Positions 9,433 to 17,478 of a DNA stretch of 37,811 bases are shown here, in pieces (the first letter of the stretch is position 1; each line of letters begins with the position of its first letter). Under the pieces are notes generated by a model. It was not told the origin of the DNA and did no database searches. It saw only the letters and a program-made list of their open reading frames with translations. Source of the DNA: a virus. The translations under genes and the position numbers were made by a program. The stretch is taken from the IMG/VR virus record IMGVR_UViG_3300021197_000634, positions 1 through 37,811 of that record; one strand, given 5' to 3'.

Positions 9433-9896
9433 TAGTTTGCTTTCCTAATTTTCTCTACTGAACGTCCCCCGAAGTAGGCGGTAAGAACAATCATAGAGAC
9501 TGATGTAAGGAGGTCAGTCCATTTCTCTGGCATCTCGAAGCCGACAGTGGCGGCGTCTAATCCAGCAAAGCCTACAATGGCCATGACCAAGGCAGCTGCA
9601 GTAAGGGGACGTATGTTGTTCGGCAACCAATATGATGTTTTAGTGTCAGCCTCCCAACGACGCGTCACCCCTTCCTCCATTGCCATCCGTTCCTGTAAAT
9701 ACAGCTTCTCAAATTCCAGTTTATCACTAGGGGACATATCTTCCTTGCCACGAATGGCATTCGCTACTGCGTCCAGTACATTCCCTCCAACAGGCACCAC
9801 GTCTCCCGCAATATCGAGAATCTCCGGTGCACGAGACTTAAGCCACTGCCCGACCTTGGTATCGCCAAACTTCTTACGGTTCTTTGTTTCGCTCAT
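9432..9896 (-). CDS. Three-TM holin (GTA_holin_3TM-like)
   Basis: Holins open the inner membrane at lysis and release the endolysin. The protein has a charged N-terminus, an amphipathic or hydrophobic segment at about 24-48 (APEILDIAGDVVPVGGNVLD), a charged helix at 50-80, the motif RRWEADTKTSYWLPNNIRPL, and two clear transmembrane helices at about 96-115 and 127-146. It closes with AYFGGRSVEKI. The 'RWEAD...WL..N.RPL' and 'YFGGRS.EK' motifs are hallmarks recalled for the gene-transfer-agent three-TM holin family; 154 aa is a usual length. It overlaps the small upstream gene by ATGA and is followed by ring genes through TAATG. The endolysin partner would be the amidase at 34558-34983. Confidence 0.88.
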   Translation of the reverse strand: MSETKNRKKFGDTKVGQWLKSRAPEILDIAGDVVPVGGNVLDAVANAIRGKEDMSPSDKLEFEKLYLQERMAMEEGVTRRWEADTKTSYWLPNNIRPLTAAALVMAIVGFAGLDAATVGFEMPEKWTDLLTSVSMIVLTAYFGGRSVEKIRKAN

Positions 9897-10048
9897 GACT
9901 TAAGAGTAAAGTTAAATAGTGTCAGTGCCCATCTACGGTCACTGCGGTCGGTATAGAAATCAAACACAGTAACACGCCCCACACGTACCTTAACTTGGTA
10001 CTTGTCGGACTGCTTCTGTGTATTGCTCCAGCTTGAGTAAAATTTCAT
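9893..10048 (-). CDS. Small basic protein, 51 aa, in the lysis group
   Basis: Read directly: the frame begins MKFYSSWSNTQKQSDKYQVK at 10048 and ends ...ALTLFNFTLKS, with the TGA at 9895-9893 overlapping the holin ATG (ATGA). It has 51 residues, is basic, and has a beta-like middle (VKVRVGRVTVFDFY), with no clear transmembrane helix. I do not recognise the family. Support comes from the coupled overlap, the fit in the space between the XhlA-like gene and the holin, and a good Bacteroidota-type promoter whose -7 element ends 6 bp before the ATG. A role in lysis or its control is only suggested by position. Confidence 0.72.
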   Translation of the reverse strand: MKFYSSWSNTQKQSDKYQVKVRVGRVTVFDFYTDRSDRRWALTLFNFTLKS

Positions 10049-10054
10049 ATCTAG

Positions 10055-10085
10055 TAAATATAGTGCTTTTCTGTCCGCCGTGCAA
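10055..10085 (-). promoter_or_regulatory. Promoter for the 51-aa gene, holin and tail genes
   Basis: On the minus strand a -33 element TTG (10085-10083) and a -7 element TATATTTA (10062-10055) are separated by exactly 20 bp. The -7 element lies 6 bp from the ATG at 10048, which would give a leaderless or nearly leaderless mRNA. The pattern fits the Bacteroidota consensus TTG-N17-23-TAnnTTTG. Confidence 0.65.
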
Positions 10086-10086
10086 C

Positions 10087-10323
10087 TCAGAGCGTGATAA
10101 ATCGAGAAGCTAATTCAATGACTAGCATTGCAATAGCAGCCGCCCATCCCATCCACCGGTCATTACTTTTAACGGTGTGGCTCATTGTTGTTTCGATTTT
10201 AGCAATGCGTTCGCTGAACTCGTCAAGCTTTTCTTCAATAGACAACAGCTGCTTGCCGACCCTTTTAGTTTGGTCAGACAAGACAGCAATGTCTACTTGC
10301 ATTTGTACGTCTTTATTTTCCAT
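10087..10323 (-). CDS. XhlA-like small membrane protein, 78 aa
   Basis: Residues 1-55 form an amphipathic coiled-coil-like region (QTKRVGKQLLSIEEKLDEFS, then ERIAKIETTM), and residues 57-78 form a C-terminal transmembrane helix (WMGWAAAIAMLVIELASRFI). A short cytoplasmic or periplasmic coiled coil with one C-terminal membrane anchor is the plan of haemolysin XhlA-type proteins, which act with holins in phage lysis. The gene lies just upstream of the 51-aa gene and the three-TM holin, which fits. A spanin-like or fibre-attachment role is an alternative. The start overlaps the stop of the 955-aa fibre gene as TAATG. Confidence 0.75.
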   Translation of the reverse strand: MENKDVQMQVDIAVLSDQTKRVGKQLLSIEEKLDEFSERIAKIETTMSHTVKSNDRWMGWAAAIAMLVIELASRFITL

Positions 10324-13190
10324 TAGTACTGAACGTTAATGGTGTAATTTTGGTGCCAGTACCTAGTAGTAGAGGCTTGGGTTGTGCAACGAGAAATCAA
10401 AACAAGGACATCGTTTTGTGATACTGATACACCTAGAGCTTCAAAGTCTCCAAACTTAGGAGTAGCGCTACTAGAGCTAAAAGTATCTGCAAGTGCTCCT
10501 AGCAAAACGCCTGTACCTGTTCCCGTGTATCTGTAAAGATAGCAATTAAATGCATCACTATTATATTCTGATGCAGAAGTTGTACCTGTAGTAGAGGTAG
10601 AAATAGCGTTTGACATAGAAACTTTAATGTCTACTGTGCCTGCTTCTGTAATAACGTGACCAGCTTTTAGAAACTGTACGTCCATGTTCATAGCTGTAGG
10701 AGCAGTAGATGTCTGCTTGTTCCAGCTACCGTACCCTGCAAACGAGGTGTTGGTAGGCCAGCGGTAAGAGGTATCAGTAGACGTAGTCAGCTGGTGTGAG
10801 CCTGCATATTGGTAGGTAAGCTGTGAGCCTCCACCACCCGCAGTGGCAAAAGACAGTTGCCCAGAGCCGTCGGTAACAAGGGCTTGCCCGTTAGTACCGT
10901 CTGCAGCAGGAAGTTTAAGAGTCCAGTCACTGGCAATAGTACTAGCGGCTTCAACCTTGATATAGTTTGAATCGTCTTCATCATAAAGAACAATACATGC
11001 AGGTGTAAGGCTTAGCTTTTGAATAGTCAAGGTCCCTTGTACAAGAGGGTTCTCCTGCTGAAGCACGCTTGTCCAAGCAAGTTGCCCAGAACCATTAGTC
11101 TTCAAGACCTGTGTGTTAGTACCGTCACCGTCTGGAAGGGTCAGAGTTGTGTCATTCGTAACAGACAGGGGAGCTTGAAGCGCCATGTAGTTAGTTCCGC
11201 CAAGAACAGCAGACTCGTACATCTTAAGAGCTCCTCCAAAAGTAGCCCCTCCTCTGAACAACAAGCTTGCAGAGTCTAGGGTAATAGAGTCAGCTTCAAT
11301 GACAACCGCATCCTCAGACACGCTTAGTGGGGTAACCATTGTACTAGCTCCATTGACATTAAAGTCAATCTGCCCGTCTACTGCACCAGCAGCTGTATCC
11401 TTTGCAACAAAGCTAATGTTACCATAGTCTGTAAGGCTTGTACCTCCACCACTAGTATCATCAAACCCAGTAGCATTTATCTTAAATATCTCTGCGCCGT
11501 TACCGAGCAAGGGGGTAGTACGGAGTCCTTCAATGAAAGACCAACCATCTCCAGTAGTCTGGCTACCCTGTCCGTAAATCGTAGGGCTATCCGCCGTGTC
11601 CTCTATAAAGGTAAGGCGAGACTCCATAGTTATGTTAGTAGTAATCTTGTTGGGTACATCCAAAGGACGTCCAGCCAAAACAAGAATCTTACCAGCGCTA
11701 CCGTCAGAGTGAATGACGTGTGCAACAGGTTGGATAGTATCCCCCGGGCTTGAAGAGCGAGTACTAGTAAGGTCACCTGGAGTGCTGCTTATGTACAAGA
11801 TATCCCCAGCAGTGTGACTGCTAGTATCAACGTCTTCTAACAAACCAGAGATAAGGATGTCACCTTTAGTCCCTGTGTTAATATCAGCCATGCAAACCCC
11901 GATAGAAGGAGTATCTGAAACGCCTCCTACAATGTCTTGGTCTGCCAAGTCAACTTCAGCAATGCCTTGTACAGTAGAGCCTGTAATGTAGACCGCTTGG
12001 CCTTTGGTAAAGTTAGTGCCGCTTGAGTTGTTGATTTGCAGAACAACGTTACCACTACCTCCTGCGTCTGCAGGTACAAAGTTACTACCATCCCAAGCAA
12101 GTACTTGGTCATTAGTAGGAGCAGCCGTAGCTACATCAACATCAGCTAGGTCGCCAATGTCGATTGTGCCAAACGAAGTAACGTTAAGAGAGTCTACCTT
12201 CAAGACTTCTGCTGCACCTGCAGTAGGAGCAAAAGCGTTAGTAGGAATAGTAAAGCCCGAGTCTACCCAGTCACTTCCGTCGTAGCGAAGCACGTTACCT
12301 GCAGCAGCGCCTGACGTGTTTACGTTAGATAGGTCGCCTACAGACTGTCCGTCTACAGAAGTAAGGTAGCTGTTCTCATCGAACGCAGGGTCAACTGTGA
12401 CCTGAATGATACCGTTAGTAGCATCAGATGCAATTACGCGAGCGACCCTCTGCTGGAAAGTTCCTGAAGTAGGAGCAGTATTAGTCAGCCCGCCTGCGGT
12501 GTTAGATACGTAGAGAACGTCGTCCGTAGAAAATGCAGACGTATCTAGGTCACCAATAATTCCGTCAGTAAGTACAATAAGTTTTGTATCTACTGGGGCC
12601 TCAAATGCGAGACCGATGCAACGAGAGTTGTTGTCAGTAGAACCGACACCCACCTCGTACAAACCTGAGCCAAAGTCAGAAGAGCCCGTACGCTTGACGG
12701 GGGTTCCTTTAACGACTGTGCCTGTTTGCCTCGTTGCAGAAAATCCAGAGAAGGGGCCATCAGCCACCCACTCGTTGGAAGCACCTATGTTGTAACGAAG
12801 AATAGCTCCGTGTACAGGGTTGGTGCTAAAAGGACTAACATCCACGTCTGCCAAAGAGCTCACGTTAAGTCCTGTAAATGGGTCACCCCAAGATACAACA
12901 CCTGAACCGTCAGTCTTCAAGACGTAGTTAGCCGTACCATCAGTGAGAGGCAACGTGTAGTTGCCCCCCACTGTGATACCGTTATGTAACGCGTTAATAA
13001 TCTCATTACCATCGGCGTCCTTTATCAAGAAGACGCTTCCACTATTAGTATCGGAAAGGGTCAGAATACGGTTAGTAGCACCGTCGACCAAGAAAGGAAT
13101 AGACGCACCGCCTCCCTGCACGCTAAACTGTCCGAAGATGTCGGAGTTAGCGAGTGACGAGAGACCTTGACGTGTATTAAACTTACCCAT
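10323..13190 (-). CDS. Tail-fibre/appendage protein, 955 aa
   Basis: This long beta-rich protein is built from short repeated modules ending in 'L-x-T/W-x-G-S-x-x-x-W'. Examples are NYVLKTDGSGVVSWGDP, GNVLRYDGSDWVDSG, NDQVLAWDGSNFVPADAG, TQVLKTNGSGQLAWTS and GQALVTDGSGQLSFAT. Such modules are common in fibres of marine phages. 'SLADVDV' and 'DLADVDVATA' elements alternate with them. The N-terminus (MGKFNTRQGLSSLANSDIFG) is probably the virion attachment end, and the C-terminus (SRCTTQASTTRYWHQNYTIN) the distal tip. No enzymatic domain is visible. It is the last fibre gene of the cassette and overlaps the lysis group. Its partners are likely the 580-aa and 407-aa proteins, which share the same modules. 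Confidence 0.8.
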   Translation of the reverse strand: MGKFNTRQGLSSLANSDIFGQFSVQGGGASIPFLVDGATNRILTLSDTNSGSVFLIKDADGNEIINALHNGITVGGNYTLPLTDGTANYVLKTDGSGVVSWGDPFTGLNVSSLADVDVSPFSTNPVHGAILRYNIGASNEWVADGPFSGFSATRQTGTVVKGTPVKRTGSSDFGSGLYEVGVGSTDNNSRCIGLAFEAPVDTKLIVLTDGIIGDLDTSAFSTDDVLYVSNTAGGLTNTAPTSGTFQQRVARVIASDATNGIIQVTVDPAFDENSYLTSVDGQSVGDLSNVNTSGAAAGNVLRYDGSDWVDSGFTIPTNAFAPTAGAAEVLKVDSLNVTSFGTIDIGDLADVDVATAAPTNDQVLAWDGSNFVPADAGGSGNVVLQINNSSGTNFTKGQAVYITGSTVQGIAEVDLADQDIVGGVSDTPSIGVCMADINTGTKGDILISGLLEDVDTSSHTAGDILYISSTPGDLTSTRSSSPGDTIQPVAHVIHSDGSAGKILVLAGRPLDVPNKITTNITMESRLTFIEDTADSPTIYGQGSQTTGDGWSFIEGLRTTPLLGNGAEIFKINATGFDDTSGGGTSLTDYGNISFVAKDTAAGAVDGQIDFNVNGASTMVTPLSVSEDAVVIEADSITLDSASLLFRGGATFGGALKMYESAVLGGTNYMALQAPLSVTNDTTLTLPDGDGTNTQVLKTNGSGQLAWTSVLQQENPLVQGTLTIQKLSLTPACIVLYDEDDSNYIKVEAASTIASDWTLKLPAADGTNGQALVTDGSGQLSFATAGGGGSQLTYQYAGSHQLTTSTDTSYRWPTNTSFAGYGSWNKQTSTAPTAMNMDVQFLKAGHVITEAGTVDIKVSMSNAISTSTTGTTSASEYNSDAFNCYLYRYTGTGTGVLLGALADTFSSSSATPKFGDFEALGVSVSQNDVLVLISRCTTQASTTRYWHQNYTINVQY

Positions 13191-13208
13191 AGTAATTCAA
13201 TTATTCAA

Positions 13209-14951
13209 TTATGCAATGTTGCGGACCAAGATAGTTGTCTGGTATCCAGCACCATCAGTGACGTTGATGTCAATGTTAGCGCCATCAATAGCAGCAGCGA
13301 ACTCAGGCTCGCTAGCTTCAGAACCAATCATGCTAGTAGCAATGTCAGTCAACTCGATAGTAGTACCATCGGTAATGCACATCAACGTACCAGTACGCAT
13401 GTTAGTAGAGTCAGAGATAGCGTAGTCTACGTGGAACGCAGTAGTACCAGACTGAGCCATTACCAAGATAGTGGTTGCACCATCAGAAGCAATAGTAACA
13501 TCGGCTTGACTTTCGTCGAACTGAGAAGTAAAGTTCACCCAGTTAGTACCGTTGTACTTAGCCTGCTGGTTAGTAGTTGCTCCAGAAGCAGCCACGTTTG
13601 ACAAGTCACTCCACTCAGCAGCAGCGATTTGGTTATCAACCTCTGCATCGAAGTCGGTAACGTCTGCAGCTACGTGTGTGTGATTAGTCTCAGAGATTCC
13701 GAGCTCAGCCAACGTTTGGTTGATGAAAGCAGAACCGTTCCACTGCAACAACTCTCCAGAGGCAATAGACGTAATAGTAACGTCGTTCAAGCCGCTAAGG
13801 TTAGTAGCACCAATCAAGGTGTTAACCTCAGAGTCAAAGTCGCTGATGTTGTCATGGTCCAAGGTAGTAGCAACCAAGGCAGAACCGTTAGAGACATACA
13901 CCTGACCGTTTGTACCAACAGCACCCACATCAGAAAGGTCAGCAATCGAAGCTGCGCCAATCTGCGTGTCTGCAATAGCAGCAGCAGCAGTGTCAAAGTC
14001 AGAGATGTTGTCGTGGTCCAACGTAGTCGCTACGAGAGCGCTACCGCTAGAGACGTAAACCTGACCATTAGAACCAAGCGCACCAACGTCAGACAAATCA
14101 GCAATGCTGGCCGCAGCAATCTGATTGTCAACCTCAGTGTCAAAGTCAGTAATGTCAGCTGCAACGTGCGTGTGTCCTGGGGTGCTGTAGTCCGTGATGT
14201 TCACGTAAGCAGACCCACTCCAGCGGTGAACGCTGTTGTCAGACAAGTCAACGTACAACTTACCAGTCTCACCCGTTCCTGGGAAATCACCCTCGGTCGC
14301 GTACTCTTCCACGTCGTCGACGTAGCTAGGCAGCTGTGCAGAAGGAACCAAACCAGCTCCGTCCAAAGACGCGTAACCGTTAGCCTGACCCTTCGCAGAA
14401 GTCACTTGGTAAGTACCGAGGTCAGAAATCTGTGACTCGGTGATAGTGAGAGCTCCCTCGTGCTGAGTAACTGCAGCTTCAGCAATGTCGCCATTCTGAA
14501 TAGTAGAGTCAACCCAAGCAGAGCCAGAGTAACGCAAGAAGTCTCCAGACGCTGCTGATGCGATAGTCACATCTCCGAGGTCGTTGAGGTCCTGTGCTCC
14601 CATGATGCTGTCGACATCGACATTCACCCAAGCAGAGCCGTTAAACTGGAGCAAGTCTCCATTAGTGCCAGATGCAATAGTTACATCAGACAGGTCTCCA
14701 ATACTCTCGGCAGTAATGCCGGAGATAAAGTTACTGTCGTTCGTCAAGTCGGAGATGTTGCCTCCGTTGAGAATAACAGTTTGGAATGCTAGCGTGCCAC
14801 TACCATTAGTCGTCAAGGCTTGGTTAGCCGAGCCATCGGACGTAGGGTAAGTAAGCGACGCAGCAATCAGAGCGTTAACGGTCAAGTCCGCAGAGACAGT
14901 ACTGTCCTGCAGGCTGATAAACCCTTTCCGCATATTCAACTCGTTAGCCAT
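13209..14951 (-). CDS. Tail-fibre/appendage protein with tandem repeats, 580 aa
   Basis: The N-terminus (MANELNMRKGFISLQDSTVS) resembles the opening of the 955-aa protein, with a module NQALTTNGSGTLAFQT close behind. The body carries repeats such as NGDLLQFNGSAWVNV, SGDFLRYSGSAWVDS and SGELLQWNGSAFINQ, plus two almost identical 53-residue units (ASIADLSDVGA...LDHDNISDFD). The last 75 residues form a domain that is repeated in the neighbouring 224-aa protein (TGTLMCITDGTTIELTDIAT). The protein is acidic and beta-rich, as expected for a trimeric fibre shaft and tip. Two HxHVAADxTDFD motifs may bind metal or form turns, which is speculation. It probably takes part in host recognition. Confidence 0.8.
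   Translation of the reverse strand: MANELNMRKGFISLQDSTVSADLTVNALIAASLTYPTSDGSANQALTTNGSGTLAFQTVILNGGNISDLTNDSNFISGITAESIGDLSDVTIASGTNGDLLQFNGSAWVNVDVDSIMGAQDLNDLGDVTIASAASGDFLRYSGSAWVDSTIQNGDIAEAAVTQHEGALTITESQISDLGTYQVTSAKGQANGYASLDGAGLVPSAQLPSYVDDVEEYATEGDFPGTGETGKLYVDLSDNSVHRWSGSAYVNITDYSTPGHTHVAADITDFDTEVDNQIAAASIADLSDVGALGSNGQVYVSSGSALVATTLDHDNISDFDTAAAAIADTQIGAASIADLSDVGAVGTNGQVYVSNGSALVATTLDHDNISDFDSEVNTLIGATNLSGLNDVTITSIASGELLQWNGSAFINQTLAELGISETNHTHVAADVTDFDAEVDNQIAAAEWSDLSNVAASGATTNQQAKYNGTNWVNFTSQFDESQADVTIASDGATTILVMAQSGTTAFHVDYAISDSTNMRTGTLMCITDGTTIELTDIATSMIGSEASEPEFAAAIDGANIDINVTDGAGYQTTILVRNIA
13830..14147 (-). repeat. Two tandem 159-bp repeats inside the 580-aa fibre gene
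   Basis: Two copies with a 159-bp period encode 53-aa units that differ at a few residues (VYVSSGSALVATTLDHDNIS against VYVSNGSALVATTLDHDNIS). Silent differences are more frequent than replacements, so selection appears to hold the protein repeat. Edges are approximate. Confidence 0.7.
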
Positions 14952-14978
14952 TTCGCTAGTTTTTATTGATTATGATTA

Positions 14979-15653
14979 TCAAAGCTGTGTCAATGTAGCC
15001 TTGAACGTGTATCCATTTCCATTACTAACGCGTACCACAACCATTCCACCAGATAGGTGGGCAGTGAGCTCAGGCTCATCAACGTCTGTGCCGATAGCAT
15101 TAGTAGTATTATCGGTAAACTCAATCTCTGTACCGTCAGTCACAATCATGAACTGACCAGTACGTGCACCCACGCCAAAGTCGTGGAGCGTATATGTGTA
15201 AACGGCGCCTACAAAATCTGTAGCGCTGAAGGTATCAATGTCGTAAGCAAAGTCCTGCGGGATAAGTACCTCAGACTCAGGGTTGTATAGCACCCAGTTC
15301 TCTGTGTCCCCGTTGTAGATAAGGAAATCGCCATCCGCTGCACCGGCAACGTCAACGTCACCAATGCTTCCAATCTCTGACAAGTCTGTTCCACCTACCT
15401 GCACCCAGTTACTTGCGTTGCTCCACTGCGCGTCAGAGACGTCAGGGCCATTAAACAAGTAAGGAACAGTGTCTACATAAACAACTGCCTTGAGTACACG
15501 GTGGTTATCCAGTACTGTATCAGCAAGACCAAGAGCATCACGCTCTGCAAACGTGCTGACAAAGTAGATACCTTGTACATCGTTGTCAGTAGCAGATACA
15601 GTAATGTAATTGCTATTGTTCTGCGTTATACTATCCGGAAACTTAAGTGCCAT
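14979..15653 (-). CDS. Small fibre/appendage protein, 224 aa
   Basis: Residues 1-85 begin MALKFPDSITQNNSNYITVS and include FAERDALGLADTVLDNHRVL, a segment of a type seen in phage fibre and chaperone-like modules. A central linker GSIGDVDVAGAADGDFLIYN carries the same 'DVDVA...GD.L.YNG' motif as the other fibres. The last 70 residues (TGQFMIVTDGTEIEFTDNTT, then DVDEPELTAHLSGGMVVVRV) match the C-terminal domain of the 580-aa protein. The gene seems to be a short fibre built on a common tip domain, or a partner that co-assembles with the 580-aa fibre. It lies 27 bp upstream of that gene. Confidence 0.75.
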   Translation of the reverse strand: MALKFPDSITQNNSNYITVSATDNDVQGIYFVSTFAERDALGLADTVLDNHRVLKAVVYVDTVPYLFNGPDVSDAQWSNASNWVQVGGTDLSEIGSIGDVDVAGAADGDFLIYNGDTENWVLYNPESEVLIPQDFAYDIDTFSATDFVGAVYTYTLHDFGVGARTGQFMIVTDGTEIEFTDNTTNAIGTDVDEPELTAHLSGGMVVVRVSNGNGYTFKATLTQL

Positions 15654-16876
15654 TAGGAAACAGTAATTACAGAACCAGCAGCAAATGCATTACTCACTTT
15701 AGAGCGAAGCATTTCCATACGAACAGTTCTACCATGTTGGTTGACCACGTCGAGTTCTCCCATGTGGATGACAGCAGTGGTCTTGTCTGCTTTGTCTCCA
15801 GCGTAGAGGTTGATAGAGCCGTTCATTACCACGTTAGCAATCTCTGCTGCTGCGGGGAAGACCCAATAGATGTACTCGTGATTGCCGCTGGCGGTAAAGC
15901 CGAGCTGTGCATCAGAGCTAAACAAGTCAGACTCAATCCCTCCGCCTGCAAGCAAGCCACTTAGGAGCGTAGCCCCTTGGCCTGTAGACACAGCGTCGGC
16001 GGTAAGCTGAGTAGCATTGTCCACAATCCAGTAGCGGTACCGTACGGTAGAGGACGCGCTGACTGTGTTAACTGCACTAGACTCTGTGTCTGTAAAGCCA
16101 CTGACTGTAAGCGCCGCAGCTCCAGTGCGTTCAACAAGGCCGTTACCCTCGCTCGTGTCAGTAACGAGGAGAGTTCCTGCATGTGTTGGGATGGTGTAAG
16201 GGCCGTCAATCGGGAAAGCAGTACCAGTCCCGCCAGTAATGTACGTGTCCGTTGTAACGTACGTTCCGTTAGCAGTGTTATCGAGATTGCTGTCGTTTGT
16301 AAACGCAAGCGTAAACGAGTCGTCAGAGTAAGCTGTGCCATGTTCAAAGATGCCTGAAGTCCAATCGCTAAGAGTAGCGACTGGTTGCTGGAAAGACACA
16401 AGCATGGTACGGAAGATAGACTCAAAGTCTGTACCTGCCGGGATAGTCATGCCAGGAACATAGTTACCTGCAGTGTCTGTCACGTTAATATCCGCATCTG
16501 TAGTATCGTCTCCTGTACTACTAGGGTCAACAGGAACCCAAGACGTCCCGTCCCACTGTAGAATCTGGCCTGTACTAGCACCACCGGGCAACAAGTTACC
16601 GGGGTCCAGTACAGCAGCTACAGAGGTAGGCACCCAGAACGTACCATCCCAAGCGATGTAATCGCCAACAATAGGGGCAGCAGTTGCTAGGTCCACGTCC
16701 GTGTGGTCGCCCAAGGCTTGTGCGCCTGGAGGGACAACTAGGTTGTGGTTAAGCTCTACAAGATGTTGAGTTGTGTTCTGTGTAACTACTAGGTTAGTCT
16801 CAGCAGCAGTGATGGCCGTCACTTCTACGGTATGCTGAGTAACGCTGTTAGTTACTTGAACGACGGAGTTAGCCAT
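15653..16876 (-). CDS. Tail-fibre/appendage protein, 407 aa
   Basis: The N-terminus (MANSVVQVTNSVTQHTVEVT) is a Thr/Val-rich beta stretch, followed by two display modules (GDYIAWDGTFWVPTSV and GQILQWDGTSWVPVDPS). The second half has beta domains with 'SSTVRYRYWIVDNAT', 'HEYIYWVFPAAAEIANVVMN' and a final 'RTVRMEMLRSKVSNAFAAGS'. This half resembles a C-terminal domain I recall from phage tail proteins that contains the 'RYRYWxG' and 'YYAYPA' elements; exact family uncertain. Its start overlaps the stop of the 109-aa gene as TAATG and its stop overlaps the 224-aa start. It is probably a structural part of the adhesion device. Confidence 0.75.
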   Translation of the reverse strand: MANSVVQVTNSVTQHTVEVTAITAAETNLVVTQNTTQHLVELNHNLVVPPGAQALGDHTDVDLATAAPIVGDYIAWDGTFWVPTSVAAVLDPGNLLPGGASTGQILQWDGTSWVPVDPSSTGDDTTDADINVTDTAGNYVPGMTIPAGTDFESIFRTMLVSFQQPVATLSDWTSGIFEHGTAYSDDSFTLAFTNDSNLDNTANGTYVTTDTYITGGTGTAFPIDGPYTIPTHAGTLLVTDTSEGNGLVERTGAAALTVSGFTDTESSAVNTVSASSTVRYRYWIVDNATQLTADAVSTGQGATLLSGLLAGGGIESDLFSSDAQLGFTASGNHEYIYWVFPAAAEIANVVMNGSINLYAGDKADKTTAVIHMGELDVVNQHGRTVRMEMLRSKVSNAFAAGSVITVS

Positions 16877-17205
16877 TAGTACTTAAGGCGCTTGACTTGA
16901 AGCTTGCCGTAAAGCAATGATACTGCAGGAGTACCAGTAAGTTCAATGACATACCGCCCTGAGCGGAATGGTAGTGCGTCTATCGCTGTAGATGCAATTG
17001 TGATTGAGAACGCCCCGTCTGTACCATCTGTAGTAAGGGTGCCTGGAAAGTTGTCTGATGTTTCATCAAAGACATTATCCGTAACCTTCATGGTAATAGT
17101 AGCACCGGAGATATCAATAGGTGTGTCAGTATCGTCTTTGTAAACAAGCGCGAGTGACAGTCCTGCTCCAGTCTCTGTTTGAATGTCGTACTTAGCTGCG
17201 GCCAT
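16876..17205 (-). CDS. BppU-N-like small tail/appendage protein, 109 aa
   Basis: The protein (MAAAKYDIQTETGAGLSLAL, then DDTDTPIDISGATITMKVTD) resembles the beta-sandwich N-terminal domain of baseplate upper proteins (BppU/DUF2479), with 'PIDISGATITMKV' followed later by 'FRSGRYVIELTG' and 'LLYGKLQVKRL'. In that family the domain anchors receptor-binding fibres to the tail. Here it stands alone as the first gene of the fibre cassette, just after a terminator and a strong -7 element. It may be the adaptor between the tail and the following fibres; that role is inferred. Confidence 0.72.
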   Translation of the reverse strand: MAAAKYDIQTETGAGLSLALVYKDDTDTPIDISGATITMKVTDNVFDETSDNFPGTLTTDGTDGAFSITIASTAIDALPFRSGRYVIELTGTPAVSLLYGKLQVKRLKY

Positions 17206-17243
17206 AGCTATTAAATTATTCGTTAAGAGGGCGGTCTAGCTCT

Positions 17244-17275
17244 CAAATATAAGACAAAAACCCCACCCTTCCTAA
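17244..17275 (-). promoter_or_regulatory. Probable promoter of the fibre cassette
   Basis: A perfect Bacteroidota -7 element, TATATTTG, lies on the minus strand at 17251-17244. At the expected distance (21 bp) upstream there is only TTA in place of TTG, at the apex of the terminator hairpin. The predicted leader is about 35 nt. Confidence 0.5.
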
Positions 17276-17284
17276 GAAGAGCGG
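17256..17284 (-). terminator. Rho-independent terminator after the 54-aa gene
   Basis: On the minus strand a stem CCCGCTCTTC / GAAGGGTGGG (with G:T pairs) is followed by GTTTTTG. It starts about 30 bp after the stop of the 54-aa gene. Confidence 0.7.
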
Positions 17285-17313
17285 GATAAATGTCTCGGTT
17301 AGAGTGCACAAGC

Positions 17314-17478
17314 TCAGAGGCTCGTGCTTTGTTTGTAGTCGTATGTCCCGGCTTTACGAGCCTTAGCGCTAAGCTTAAGCATGTATGAGGACTGTTTCAT
17401 GTCAAAGACAATGACTGCGTCAGCAGATGCTTGCACGTCAGCGTCAGTAACTTCAGACTTAGAGTTCCACTTTAGCAT
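17314..17478 (-). CDS. Small protein, 54 aa, unknown
   Basis: Read directly: the frame opens MLKWNSKSEVTDADVQASAD and ends KAGTYDYKQSTSL, with TGA at 17316-17314. Its ATG lies inside the last codons of the upstream gene (7-bp overlap), so translation is likely coupled. The composition is balanced, with an acidic first half and a basic second half (YMLKLSAKARKAG). No family is recognised. It fills the space up to a rho-independent terminator, which supports it being a real last gene of a transcript that carries structural genes. Confidence 0.72.
   Translation of the reverse strand: MLKWNSKSEVTDADVQASADAVIVFDMKQSSYMLKLSAKARKAGTYDYKQSTSL

Noticed and set aside
13209-14951. CRISPR-like repeats
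   Set aside because: The repeats are long (159 bp), in frame and coding for fibre units, without spacers.
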